A stretch of DNA of 59,904 bases from Bacteroidales bacterium. Its GTDB lineage: Bacteria; Bacteroidota; Bacteroidia; Bacteroidales; WCHB1-69. Below, piece after piece: positions 34,685-43,290 of this stretch. The stretch is taken from the NCBI GenBank assembly GCA_024400835.1, contig JAKSMC010000019.1:1-59904 (forward strand), written 5' to 3'. The position numbers and the translations under genes are program-made. The stretch's first letter is position 1. Each line of letters starts with the position of its first letter. Below the pieces are notes generated by a model, which saw nothing but the letters and a program-made list of their open reading frames with translations, did not search any database and was not told the origin of the DNA.

Positions 34685-36789
34685 TTTCCTTTTACAAATC
34701 TATAGAGTTTCTCATACATAAAGGAATTGACGTAAGACTCACTCATAGCGGAAACCTGGCTGTCGTGGCCCGACGTAAGGGTTTCGCCGGTCTCGAAATC
34801 GTTTATCAGGAAGTACATATCCGTGCTATAGCGCGGGAGGGCAAAACTGGCAATGGTGGCCGGCAAAATGTACGGGCAAATCGCTGTGAGGGCCCATATA
34901 TCCGTTTTATGGATGCTGACAAAACGGCCGGGTGAACGTTTCACGGCCATCACGCAGACTTTCGTGGTGCCGGCCAAATCGAAGGCCGCATCCATATTGG
35001 AAACTTTCGGGTAGACCATCGTGGTACCACCAGACTGCTCGTATTCGTGCATCCGCTGTTGGAATTTAGCATAGCCGTTGTATTGTTCCGTTGTAAAGGC
35101 GCAGACGTCTTTGGGCTGATAATAAACGGGGGTCAGATGCAGGCGGCGGACACCGGCGGACATATTCTTCACCAATTTCTTAGCGCACCTTTCGCTGGCT
35201 TTGGCGTTGATCCCATTTCTGCCGTACACCACATACTGAGGATCGGCAATGATGATGGAGGAGACATTGGCCGCTTTCTTTTCGGTGACGATATTTAAGA
35301 TCTGCTCATCTTCGGCTTCGGCAACCACCAAATTCATCAAATTCACAAACTCGGGATTCTGATGAATATCCACCAGCATAAAGTTTACCGTCTTGAACTT
35401 GGAAGTCGGGACTACCTTGTTGTTTTGGTTCTGCTGTTTGATACGACTATATTTGTTGATGGCGGAATCCTGCGGAACATTATTCTCCTCCACCACGATA
35501 GAGTCCGGATTGGTGCCCATCGGAAAGTCGGAGAAATCGTTGAATTTCATCTTGTTTTTGATACAGATGTCTTTCAACAGATCCTTAACGACGTCAGCAT
35601 AATAGGTATCATCGGGATGTTTTTCCTTAGCCTTCCAAGCCGTGCGCAAGGCCAGCAGGGAAGATTCGGGACGAGAGAGTTTGGATAGGAAATAGCTGGT
35701 CTGCTGCATTTCGCCTTCCACCTTCTTATACGATTGCAGGGCTTCATTGCTTTGGCCGTAATTCCTATGTTTGGAATAGCCGTAGAGCGCCGCCACGATA
35801 GTTTGCTCTATAAAGGCATTGTTCGGGTGGGCGCGGCGCAGCACGTAGGCATTATAAAACGCCTGGTCATACTGATGTTCGGTGAGGTAGTAGTTCAAGC
35901 ACTCGAAGCGGGCCAACTCGCGAACCTCATTGAACAGTTCCTCCGGCTGCAAAAAGGCGGAGCGGCCGTCGTCTGATTTGCCTGCGATAATGGCATTAGC
36001 CGCCATACGGCGCTTGGCGATGTTGGGGTGCGTGAACAGCGTATCCACCATATTGTCGCGATTCGAAATCGGGGCGACATTGGCGAGATAGTAGTTGCTC
36101 GGGAACTGGTAAAACGATGTCTCCACCATATCCTTCGGAAAAGGAACCTCATCGAAGGGGAGGTCGGAATACTGCAGCACGTCAAAGACGCTCATCATCG
36201 CTTGATAGCTGTAACCGGAGTTGGCAAAGAAGCGTGTCAGCGCAATGCGGTCGGCGGCAGTTTCCTGCTCACGGGAGCGGTTCTGGTATTTGACATAGTA
36301 CTTGAGCATATCGCGTTCTCTTAGCGTGTCCTTTTTGCCGGTGGGGCTGTCGGCGTGCTTCTCCGCGAAATGCGAAATCTCGTGCGCCAGCACAAAGGCC
36401 AGTTCGCTCTCGTTGGAGACCTGGGCGAGAAGGCCCAAATTCACTAGGACAAGGCCGTTCTTGGTTGCACACGCATTGACCTCAGGCGACTTCACGATGT
36501 AGGCGTGGATTTTGGAACGCAGCACGGCATCATCCTTGAGCAGATTGTCAATCACCGTGTTGACATAATCGTTCAACTTCGTGCCATACAAGATTTTGCC
36601 TTCCATAATCAGTTCGCGCAGAAAGACGTTGTAATCCGTCATCTCCTTGTCCGTTTTGAGGATTTTCTGAAAATCGGCGGGCATCGGACCCTGGGATTCC
36701 AAGGTTGAGAACTGGTCAATAGAGGGTTGCGCTTGAACGACACTCCAAGCCAGAAGTATCCATAGCGAGAAAGCAAGGAATTTCTTCAT
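34681..36789 (-). CDS. M48-family metalloprotease with long C-terminal region
   Basis: 702 residues. Signal peptide ending SVVQA. The zinc site is H136-E137-x-x-H140 in LAHEISHFAEKHAD, with the downstream glutamate in EQETAADRIAL, as in BepA/Oma1-type M48 peptidases that act on the outer membrane assembly pathway. Residues ~290-420 are helical and TPR-like. The last ~250 residues form an additional domain of unknown type. Translationally coupled to a barrel-protein gene, which suggests quality control of that barrel; this is inference. Confidence 0.85.
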   Translation of the reverse strand: MKKFLAFSLWILLAWSVVQAQPSIDQFSTLESQGPMPADFQKILKTDKEMTDYNVFLRELIMEGKILYGTKLNDYVNTVIDNLLKDDAVLRSKIHAYIVKSPEVNACATKNGLVLVNLGLLAQVSNESELAFVLAHEISHFAEKHADSPTGKKDTLRERDMLKYYVKYQNRSREQETAADRIALTRFFANSGYSYQAMMSVFDVLQYSDLPFDEVPFPKDMVETSFYQFPSNYYLANVAPISNRDNMVDTLFTHPNIAKRRMAANAIIAGKSDDGRSAFLQPEELFNEVRELARFECLNYYLTEHQYDQAFYNAYVLRRAHPNNAFIEQTIVAALYGYSKHRNYGQSNEALQSYKKVEGEMQQTSYFLSKLSRPESSLLALRTAWKAKEKHPDDTYYADVVKDLLKDICIKNKMKFNDFSDFPMGTNPDSIVVEENNVPQDSAINKYSRIKQQNQNNKVVPTSKFKTVNFMLVDIHQNPEFVNLMNLVVAEAEDEQILNIVTEKKAANVSSIIIADPQYVVYGRNGINAKASERCAKKLVKNMSAGVRRLHLTPVYYQPKDVCAFTTEQYNGYAKFQQRMHEYEQSGGTTMVYPKVSNMDAAFDLAGTTKVCVMAVKRSPGRFVSIHKTDIWALTAICPYILPATIASFALPRYSTDMYFLINDFETGETLTSGHDSQVSAMSESYVNSFMYEKLYRFVKGK

Positions 36790-36822
36790 TGTATTATTAA
36801 AATGGATGAAAGATAGTTAATA

Positions 36823-38349
36823 TTAGAATTCTACAGCCATTTTAGCAATGGACATTGACTTTTTGCCTCTTGTCAAAACATAAAGCCCGTCGTTATCGAC
36901 AAACAACGCTTGAGGAATCAAGTTCTTATCCTCCTTGAAGGACATAAGCCGTTGAATATTGCCTTCTCCGTTTTCATCAATGGTCATCAACGTAGTGCAG
37001 GCAGTCTTTAATAATCGGTACGCAGCACCTTTCTGGTCAATATAATTTTCAATATTGTCCAAATACGTAATGTAAATATGGTTGTTTTTGAAGAACGGTT
37101 TGTAGGAGATGTGAAAGTCGTCGAAACAGTCGCCAAGTATATAACCTCCGGCAATGGCTGCGCGTGCGAAGAAGTCGAATTTCTCGAATCTGCCTTGGTC
37201 ATCCGTTTTGGAAAAGAGCACGTTCTTCGTCAAATAGTTGTAGCTTGTCATCCCTTGAGAGGTCACGGCCACAATATACCGGAGTTCGCCTAAGAGTACC
37301 GCACTGCCGTTGTCGAATTCATACAAGGCCTTCGGAACAACGGAATATTTTTGGTTGGCAAAGACGCCTGTCAGCAAGCCGCCAGCAGCTTTTTCGTAGT
37401 AATCTTCAGGGAAATCCTGTTGTGCAAAAGCTTGGAAAGAAGACGATGATGGATTGAAGGTGTAAATGTATGAACCGTTTTCATTCTGTTTCAAGTCGGT
37501 GTAATAATAGCCACCCACATACACATTTCCTGTTCTGCCGACCGCCATTTTGCCATTGCTGATATTGCAGTCAATCTCTTGGAAAGTATTGTTGACGTCA
37601 TTGTCTAAGACTTCGAACATCAGAATCGCATTGTTCTTGCGGCTGTTGTTGTTGGGCATATCGTATGCATAAATGCCCACAAATGCCTTGCCTTCGTTGT
37701 TGATGGCGACATCGAGGATTTGGAAATATTCTTGATTGAAGTTATTGATATCGATATTGTTTTCCCAGAGGATTTTGCCATCCTCATCAAAGGCCATCAC
37801 GAGGTTGCCTTTGGCCGTGCCTTTGCGCTTGCTTTGGAAGAAGGCCATCACGCGCTGCTTTTTGTCCGGAGATTCGGCGTAGGCAATGGCTAAATTGTCT
37901 TTTTTCTCATACGGGATATTAAGAATTTCTTCCGGATGCCATTTGTCTGTGTCGCCGTCTTTGGATATGGCATTTGAATATATTCTGTACGACTTGTTGT
38001 CTTTATCCATATAACGATAAAAGGCCACTGCGCCGTCTGAGGTTTCGAAAGCGTGGATGAAAACATAATCGGGATCGTGAGTCAGCAGCGTCTTGTGGCA
38101 GGAAAAATCATCTTTTGTCAAAGAGAAAAGGCAGTCGGTTGTGGACTTTTTGGTGTCACTGTAATTATAATTTGTGTTGTAAACCAAATGATCACTGCCC
38201 ATTCCTTCCATACATTGATCCATATGGGGAATGAAAGCCCATTTGTTAATCTTCGGGATGATGACTTCGGATTGTTTGATGTTTTGGGCCGAAACCACAG
38301 AGAAAAGAGAAATACTCCCAACCAAGAAAAGGATAAAAGATTTTTTCAT
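36823..38349 (-). CDS. Secreted protein of unknown function, paralogue of 38496-40007
   Basis: 508 residues. Signal peptide ending SVVSAQ. No family recognised, but the two neighbours share DKWHPEEILNIPYEKKDN (here) / KWNPEKVVSVPYEKRDN (there), the SPDKK block, KGNLVMAFDEDGKILWENN / KGSVLITFDNQGNQLWESN and NVYVGGY. Regularly spaced FDxxGxxLW and GxVYVGxY strands suggest a beta-propeller. The C-terminus ends with a strand, not a T9SS domain, so it may stay in the periplasm. Its own promoter lies at 38385-38393. Confidence 0.72.
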   Translation of the reverse strand: MKKSFILFLVGSISLFSVVSAQNIKQSEVIIPKINKWAFIPHMDQCMEGMGSDHLVYNTNYNYSDTKKSTTDCLFSLTKDDFSCHKTLLTHDPDYVFIHAFETSDGAVAFYRYMDKDNKSYRIYSNAISKDGDTDKWHPEEILNIPYEKKDNLAIAYAESPDKKQRVMAFFQSKRKGTAKGNLVMAFDEDGKILWENNIDINNFNQEYFQILDVAINNEGKAFVGIYAYDMPNNNSRKNNAILMFEVLDNDVNNTFQEIDCNISNGKMAVGRTGNVYVGGYYYTDLKQNENGSYIYTFNPSSSSFQAFAQQDFPEDYYEKAAGGLLTGVFANQKYSVVPKALYEFDNGSAVLLGELRYIVAVTSQGMTSYNYLTKNVLFSKTDDQGRFEKFDFFARAAIAGGYILGDCFDDFHISYKPFFKNNHIYITYLDNIENYIDQKGAAYRLLKTACTTLMTIDENGEGNIQRLMSFKEDKNLIPQALFVDNDGLYVLTRGKKSMSIAKMAVEF

Positions 38350-38384
38350 ACATGTTTTATTTCAAAAGTAATACTAAGCAAGGC

Positions 38385-38393
38385 GCAAAAATA
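38385..38393 (-). promoter_or_regulatory. -7 promoter element for 36823-38349
   Basis: TATTTTTGC on the minus strand, 36 bases from the ATG at 38349. Confidence 0.65.
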
Positions 38394-38439
38394 ACAAATA
38401 ATTGAAAGGTAGAATCTCTTTTGTTGATTTCCCTTAAAA

Positions 38440-38480
38440 TTCTATGCTCCTGTCTGAACATTTTGGACAGGAGCATAGAA
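38440..38480 (-). terminator. Terminator after the 38496-40007 gene
   Basis: Perfect 15-bp stem TTCTATGCTCCTGTC / GACAGGAGCATAGAA with an 11-base loop, followed on the minus strand by a short TTTTAA. It separates the two paralogues, so each is its own unit. Confidence 0.8.
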
Positions 38481-38495
38481 TACGAACTTGTAGTA

Positions 38496-40007
38496 TTAGA
38501 GTTCTACTTTCAACTTAGAGATATTGGTGTTCTTTTTATCATAGTCGATGACAATGAATCCGTCTTCTTCCACAAATACGGGTTTGGCGACAGTGTTCTT
38601 GCAAGATTTGGCATCCAGGAGTTTTTGAGCCTCCCCAATACCGTTGGCGTCAATGGTCACCATTGAGCAGCAGTATTTCTTTAAGCCCGCCAGCACTCTC
38701 TTGAAAGGAGCCCCGGCCTTTTTGCCGTAGTTGTCAACATTGTCAGGGAAGAGCACATAGATGCGGTCGTTGGCGAACAGCGGCGTATAGGTCGTGGTGG
38801 CGAAGTTAGCCACGCTCATCGCCTTGCTGTCATACCAGTCCGTTTTCACGATGTCGCCATCCGCACCGACCAGGGTCGTCATAATGTTCTTAGTGAAGAA
38901 ATAGGTAGTCGTCAGACCGTTTTGCTGGCGAACCGTGATGGTGGTTCGCAACTCACCCAGGAGTGCCACGGAACCGTTTGAGAACTCGTAGAGTCCTTTG
39001 ACACGCACACCGTATTTGTCATTGGAAAGGTATCCCAACATAACACCACCGCCCACGACTTTGTCGAAGTAGTTTTCAGGAAATTCCTGTTGGCTCAGCT
39101 TAGTGATCGTGGAGTTCTTCGGATTGTACGTCACCACATATGCGCCGTCCTCATTTTTCTTGAGGGAAGACTGGCTATAGCCGCCGAGATAGACATTGCC
39201 GGTAGCACCGACAATCATCGTACCGTTGGACACGCTGAAATTGATGGATTCGCTTTGTGACGTGATGTCGTTTTCGGAAATCTCATAAATGGAGAGTGTT
39301 TCGTTGGCTCTTTTCGTTTTGGATTCCTCATCGTAAGAATATACGCCGACATATACTTTGCCATCATTGTCGATAGCCATATCAACCACACCGAATGTCT
39401 GGTTGGGAACACTCAATTCCATATTGCTTTCCCACAACTGGTTGCCCTGGTTGTCAAAGGTGATGAGCACACTGCCTTTGAACTCGCCTTTGCGCTGAGC
39501 CTGCAAAATACAGATCATTCCCTTGTTTTTATCAGGAGAAACTGCCGTGGCAATACTGATGTTGTCTCTTTTCTCGTAAGGTACGGAAACCACCTTCTCA
39601 GGATTCCACTTGGGTTGTCTGTCACCCTTGGGAACGATGTTGGAATAGAGTGTATAGGTCTTATTCGACTTACTGTCTTTGAGATAAAACACCAGAATAG
39701 CATCTGGGCCCTCAAAGCTTCTCAAGTACGTGTAGTCGTCTGAACGATACAGCTGAGCCGTTGACAAGGTATTCTCATTGGCATCAACTGTGAAGATATA
39801 GTCGGTGCACTGGCCCTTACCCGGGCCTCTTTCCAAATCCGCGCTATAGATGATATGCTGGCCTTCCGTACCCTCGTGCGTGCGGGAAACCACATTATAA
39901 GCCATCAGTTTCTTTCTGATTCCTGTCTCAATCGGCGTCAGGGTCTGCGCCATAGACATTGTGATAATGCATAACAGAGATGCAACAAGTAAAATTCTTT
40001 TTTTCAT
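38496..40007 (-). CDS. Secreted protein of unknown function, paralogue of 36823-38349
   Basis: 503 residues. Signal peptide ending ITMSMAQ. Same probable beta-propeller plan as its neighbour: repeated strands such as ITFDNQGNQLW, KVYVGVYSYD, TGNVYLGGY and, late, MVTIDANGIGEAQKLL; the end ISKLKVEL parallels IAKMAVEF in the other copy. It contains few cysteines and no sorting domain. Own promoter (40086-40094) and own terminator (38440-38480). Role unknown. Confidence 0.72.
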   Translation of the reverse strand: MKKRILLVASLLCIITMSMAQTLTPIETGIRKKLMAYNVVSRTHEGTEGQHIIYSADLERGPGKGQCTDYIFTVDANENTLSTAQLYRSDDYTYLRSFEGPDAILVFYLKDSKSNKTYTLYSNIVPKGDRQPKWNPEKVVSVPYEKRDNISIATAVSPDKNKGMICILQAQRKGEFKGSVLITFDNQGNQLWESNMELSVPNQTFGVVDMAIDNDGKVYVGVYSYDEESKTKRANETLSIYEISENDITSQSESINFSVSNGTMIVGATGNVYLGGYSQSSLKKNEDGAYVVTYNPKNSTITKLSQQEFPENYFDKVVGGGVMLGYLSNDKYGVRVKGLYEFSNGSVALLGELRTTITVRQQNGLTTTYFFTKNIMTTLVGADGDIVKTDWYDSKAMSVANFATTTYTPLFANDRIYVLFPDNVDNYGKKAGAPFKRVLAGLKKYCCSMVTIDANGIGEAQKLLDAKSCKNTVAKPVFVEEDGFIVIDYDKKNTNISKLKVEL

Positions 40008-40085
40008 AATATAATGGGATTAATAATGAACTGCGAATATTAACTATAAGAAGTGGGGGTGAGATGGAGGAGTTTTAAATAGTTG

Positions 40086-40094
40086 GCAAAGATA
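40086..40094 (-). promoter_or_regulatory. -7 promoter element for 38496-40007
   Basis: TATCTTTGC on the minus strand, ~79 bases from the ATG at 40007. Confidence 0.6.
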
Positions 40095-40148
40095 AAAAAT
40101 TATTTACAAACTAAAATCAAGAAATTATATGATTATAAGCACAAAGAA

Positions 40149-40190
40149 AAAAACATAACCGTTCTCACCTTTTGGGGGGTGAAAACGGTT
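40149..40190 (-). terminator. Terminator of the small lipoprotein gene
   Basis: 13-bp stem AACCGTTCTCACC / GGTGAAAACGGTT (one mismatch; 40157-40190) followed on the minus strand by ATGTTTTTTTTC. Strong intrinsic terminator 23 bases after the stop. Confidence 0.9.
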
Positions 40191-40212
40191 TGTTCGTAAT
40201 GATGACTTAAGA

Positions 40213-40425
40213 TTACTTACAATTGTAGAAATCTGGGAATCCAGCTTCTTCATTCAGCTGAGCTTCCATTGCTTCGCAGTCTTCCTTGTTCATAGTCTCA
40301 TCCTCAAATACGGGCATCATATGAGTTACGTCCGTTTTAAGATAGCAGTGACATCCTTTTCCACAAGAGGTGGTGAGACAAGCCAGCAGAATGACAGAGG
40401 CACACAAAACAAATAACTTTTTCAT
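40213..40425 (-). CDS. Small cysteine-containing lipoprotein
   Basis: 70 residues. Signal peptide with lipobox LTTSC (Cys21), then GKGCHCYLK and a terminal YNCK; the mature part has five cysteines counting the lipidated one. The acidic middle (EDETMNKEDCEAMEAQ) is predicted helical. No family recognised. A strong terminator and clear signal peptide argue that the gene is real despite its size. Confidence 0.75.
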   Translation of the reverse strand: MKKLFVLCASVILLACLTTSCGKGCHCYLKTDVTHMMPVFEDETMNKEDCEAMEAQLNEEAGFPDFYNCK

Positions 40426-40515
40426 AATTTCATAAAAGACTTCTGATTAATAATATTGAATTCGAATCGCAGTCCTTTTGCGGAAGTCTTATTACACAAA
40501 ATTCCTGCATTTTCA

Positions 40516-41232
40516 TTAAAAGTCCAAGGTCAATCCCAAGCCGTATGGCGTGCTGCCCACTTTGCAAGTTGGCGCCACATACGAGTAATTGGTACCAGAC
40601 TTGAATCGGCGAGCCAGGCGTTTTAACGTATCTTCACTGCGGTTGACGATATGAGCGGCCGGCTTGAAGGTGGCAATGGACACGCCCAATCCGATGGCAA
40701 ACATCGCATAGCCGATCTTGTCCATTTTTTTCAATGCTTCCTCCGACAGTTGGTTCGTCATACCCGAAGAGTGAAAACGATAATAGTAACTCGAAGCAAG
40801 TTCATAAATGCCCAGAGCAGATGTTGCCGTTGCCAAACTGCCTACCACCCACAGCGGAATTGATGCCCACTGGTTCTGTTTTGCTTTTCTGTAATCCGCA
40901 TAATCGGCAGGAGACAAGAGGAGCTTCAAATCTTCATTTTTCAATTTGACAAGACTATCTGCCGTAGATATATAGAAATGATGTCTTTGATATTTGAGCG
41001 TTCCCACTCCCCTATCCGCACACAACGCCTTGAGGAGCTCCGCCTTCGTCATCATCTTTTCCGGGGCGATAGAATCATAGACATATAATGTATCATAAAC
41101 AATTTCCTCTTCATACAGATAGACCGTGTCCTGTTGGTCTTGAGCCGGCTGATCAACCTGCCCGAATACGGGAAGGGCGATGCCCGTCAGCAGGAAGAGT
41201 AATAGAATATGTATGGTATATATGTGTTGCAT
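40516..41232 (-). CDS. Membrane-associated protein of unknown function
   Basis: 238 residues from ATG 41232; the open frame starts two codons earlier at a TTG. Signal peptide ending LPVFGQ. Then a repetitive acidic region (DTVYLYEEEIVYDTLYVYD, 18 residues of it), a helix, and one or two hydrophobic segments (WASIPLWVVGSLATATSALGIY; AMFAIGLGVSIATF). It follows the sigma factor gene by nine bases and was probably co-transcribed with it, so it could be a target or a regulator of that sigma factor. No family recognised. Confidence 0.65.
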   Translation of the reverse strand: MQHIYTIHILLLFLLTGIALPVFGQVDQPAQDQQDTVYLYEEEIVYDTLYVYDSIAPEKMMTKAELLKALCADRGVGTLKYQRHHFYISTADSLVKLKNEDLKLLLSPADYADYRKAKQNQWASIPLWVVGSLATATSALGIYELASSYYYRFHSSGMTNQLSEEALKKMDKIGYAMFAIGLGVSIATFKPAAHIVNRSEDTLKRLARRFKSGTNYSYVAPTCKVGSTPYGLGLTLDF

Positions 41233-41241
41233 AATCAACTG

Positions 41242-42297
41242 TTATCGTTTGTTATTGGTATCTTTAATCACCACAGTGGTTTTGTGAATTACTTTTTTCA
41301 CCACCACTGGAGGCGCTGCCGGTTCGGGAAGGGCGCTGACCGAATCAGAAGATGCCTTCTCATTCGCGGAGGTCGCATTTTGGGGCCGCTCGACAGCAGG
41401 TGGCAGCTGAACGGGGGCCACCACCTCAGACGGTATCGTGTCCATATCGGCAGCCAGCGTATCTTGTTGCACCACGTTGGTTTGCGGCAACGGCTCAGCA
41501 GGGGCGGCCGCAGGTTCGCGCAGTTCAACGGCCATCGCGGCTCCCACCACTGCGGTTGCGGTACCTACCGCCAACGGCACTTGGGCCGCCCTCAACCCGA
41601 TGGCGGAAAACAGTTTCACACTGCCGGCGGCGGCAGACAGCTGCGTGGCAGAAAGTGGCGCAAGCGGCTCCATAGCGAAGCCTGACAATTGGCGTCGGCA
41701 CCAATGGTCGATGGCTGATCTGCCTAATTTCGGTAGTAGGAGCAATAGTGCCATAAGCGGTCGTTTCCTGTTTTTTGCTTTGTCAAACAATATCTGTTGC
41801 AGCTCCTTGCGGGCGCGCGCCAGATGCGATTTGGACGTGTTTTCTGAAATCCCCCGTTCCTCAGCTATCTGTTTGTGCGTGAAGTGGTCGAAGACATACA
41901 GGTTGAACACCACACGATGATGTTCGGGCAACTGACCTACCGCCTCCACAATCTCCACCTGCGTGAAGTCAGCCTTCCTAATGGCAGCCATCACTTCGTT
42001 CTCCTCGCATTCCTCCTCAGCAGGCTGTTCTTCGAGTTGTTCTTCCGGAACATTGTCCAATGTCTGACTTCGATTATTGCGCAGATATTGGAGCGTAGTG
42101 TTGACGGTGATGCGCATCAGCCAGGCGTCGAACCGTCCCAAACCACGAAAGGAATCTGCCTTCTCGATGGCCTTCAGAAAGGCGTCGTGGGCAAGGTCCT
42201 CCGCAAGGTCGCGGTCCAACACGTAGCGATAACACACACCTATCATCTTCCCGATGTTCTGCTTGTACTTTTTCGTCCAAAAGGCGTTAGATTTCAT
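41242..42297 (-). CDS. ECF-type sigma factor with C-terminal membrane segment and disordered tail
   Basis: 351 residues from ATG 42297; the longer frame to 42387 lacks a family match. Residues 1-~70 are sigma region 2 (RDLAEDLAHDAFLKAI, RFDAWLMRITVNTTLQYLR) and ~125-180 sigma region 4 with HTH (FTHKQIAEERGISENTSKSHLARARKEL split by a short turn). An ECF sigma factor normally ends here; this one continues ~170 residues, with hydrophobic stretches (MALLLLLPKLG; LAVGTATAVVGAAMAVEL) and a proline/alanine-rich tail ending in KKVIHKTTVVIKD. No separate anti-sigma gene is adjacent. Upstream are a lipoprotein and a barrel gene. Confidence 0.8.
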   Translation of the reverse strand: MKSNAFWTKKYKQNIGKMIGVCYRYVLDRDLAEDLAHDAFLKAIEKADSFRGLGRFDAWLMRITVNTTLQYLRNNRSQTLDNVPEEQLEEQPAEEECEENEVMAAIRKADFTQVEIVEAVGQLPEHHRVVFNLYVFDHFTHKQIAEERGISENTSKSHLARARKELQQILFDKAKNRKRPLMALLLLLPKLGRSAIDHWCRRQLSGFAMEPLAPLSATQLSAAAGSVKLFSAIGLRAAQVPLAVGTATAVVGAAMAVELREPAAAPAEPLPQTNVVQQDTLAADMDTIPSEVVAPVQLPPAVERPQNATSANEKASSDSVSALPEPAAPPVVVKKVIHKTTVVIKDTNNKR

Positions 42298-42387
42298 AAC
42301 ACGTGTATAATGATGATACAGAAATCGCAAATGGTTGCAGTTGGAGTGAATTTTTTTTGGAATAAAGATTAGACAACTGACGGCCAA

Positions 42388-43278
42388 CTACTTGTTGCCC
42401 GCCGTCTCCATAGGCCAAATTTGTGATATTCCGTTGAATCCGATTTCTACTTGCTCATAGTTGAGGATATGGGCAATGGCGGAATTTTCATCGTTCTGGT
42501 TGTTGTATGCACGCAAGGAAATTTCCCCTGCATTGAAATAAAGTCTAGATAACATCTCCCAGATGTATGTTCCCGGACTGTTTATTCTAAGCGGATGGAG
42601 TTGGCGCGTGCGGCAAATGAAGGTGACAGGTTCTTCGATTTGGAAAGCCAGATGTATGTTGCTGCTGGCTACGGGGAAAGCATAGATTCCATAGGAATAT
42701 TGGAAAAGCCCTCTGCCGGTCATTGTCAGCGTTTGGTTGTCTAGGTTGAAAGGCAGTGAGTCGGTTTCACTCACCAGTGTCAAATCCAGATTGGTGAGGT
42801 AAGGGGGGCCCATGGCGGTGATGTGCCAGGTGCGCTCGCTTTCGCGTGTGATACGGAAACTGCCGACATTCAGAAAGTTGCTGGGCGCGTTGGTGGTGCA
42901 ATCCCATACTGGGTTGATTTCCATACAACCGCCGATATCATCGAGAGAGTTGCCCTGTAACAACACGATGGAGAAAATGGTGTCCCCTTCCCACTCTATA
43001 GTCCACGCGCGGTTGCTGGCGGGCTTGATCATAACCCTGCCGTCACTGAAAAAACTGTGCTCAAGCTCACTCCGTTGGCTTGCGGTTGCGTTTATCCACT
43101 CGTTCATAAAAAGGGCGACATCCAAGTCCGTATTGACGATGATGGAAATTCCGTCCGTCCAGCCGTCGTACATGTCCTTACCGGTTTGGGTGCAGGCGTG
43201 ATCGTCTTTGCCTATTTGGCAGCTGGCAAGCAGAGCGGCCAGCAATACTATTGTGATATAGGAAATATGTCTTTTCAT
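42388..43278 (-). CDS. Lipoprotein of unknown function
   Basis: 296 residues from ATG 43278; the frame opens nine bases earlier at a TTG. Lipobox LLASC after a hydrophobic signal. The mature part is beta-rich with tryptophan-containing strands (WTIEWEGDTIFSIVLLQGN, MTGRGLFQYSYGIYAF), resembling a lipocalin-like or calycin-type lipoprotein, but no specific family is certain. The barrel gene upstream ends 12 bases from this start, so the two are co-expressed and may interact at the outer membrane. The sigma factor follows after a ~90-base gap. Confidence 0.72.
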   Translation of the reverse strand: MKRHISYITIVLLAALLASCQIGKDDHACTQTGKDMYDGWTDGISIIVNTDLDVALFMNEWINATASQRSELEHSFFSDGRVMIKPASNRAWTIEWEGDTIFSIVLLQGNSLDDIGGCMEINPVWDCTTNAPSNFLNVGSFRITRESERTWHITAMGPPYLTNLDLTLVSETDSLPFNLDNQTLTMTGRGLFQYSYGIYAFPVASSNIHLAFQIEEPVTFICRTRQLHPLRINSPGTYIWEMLSRLYFNAGEISLRAYNNQNDENSAIAHILNYEQVEIGFNGISQIWPMETAGNK

Positions 43279-43290
43279 TGTTTTCAAAAT

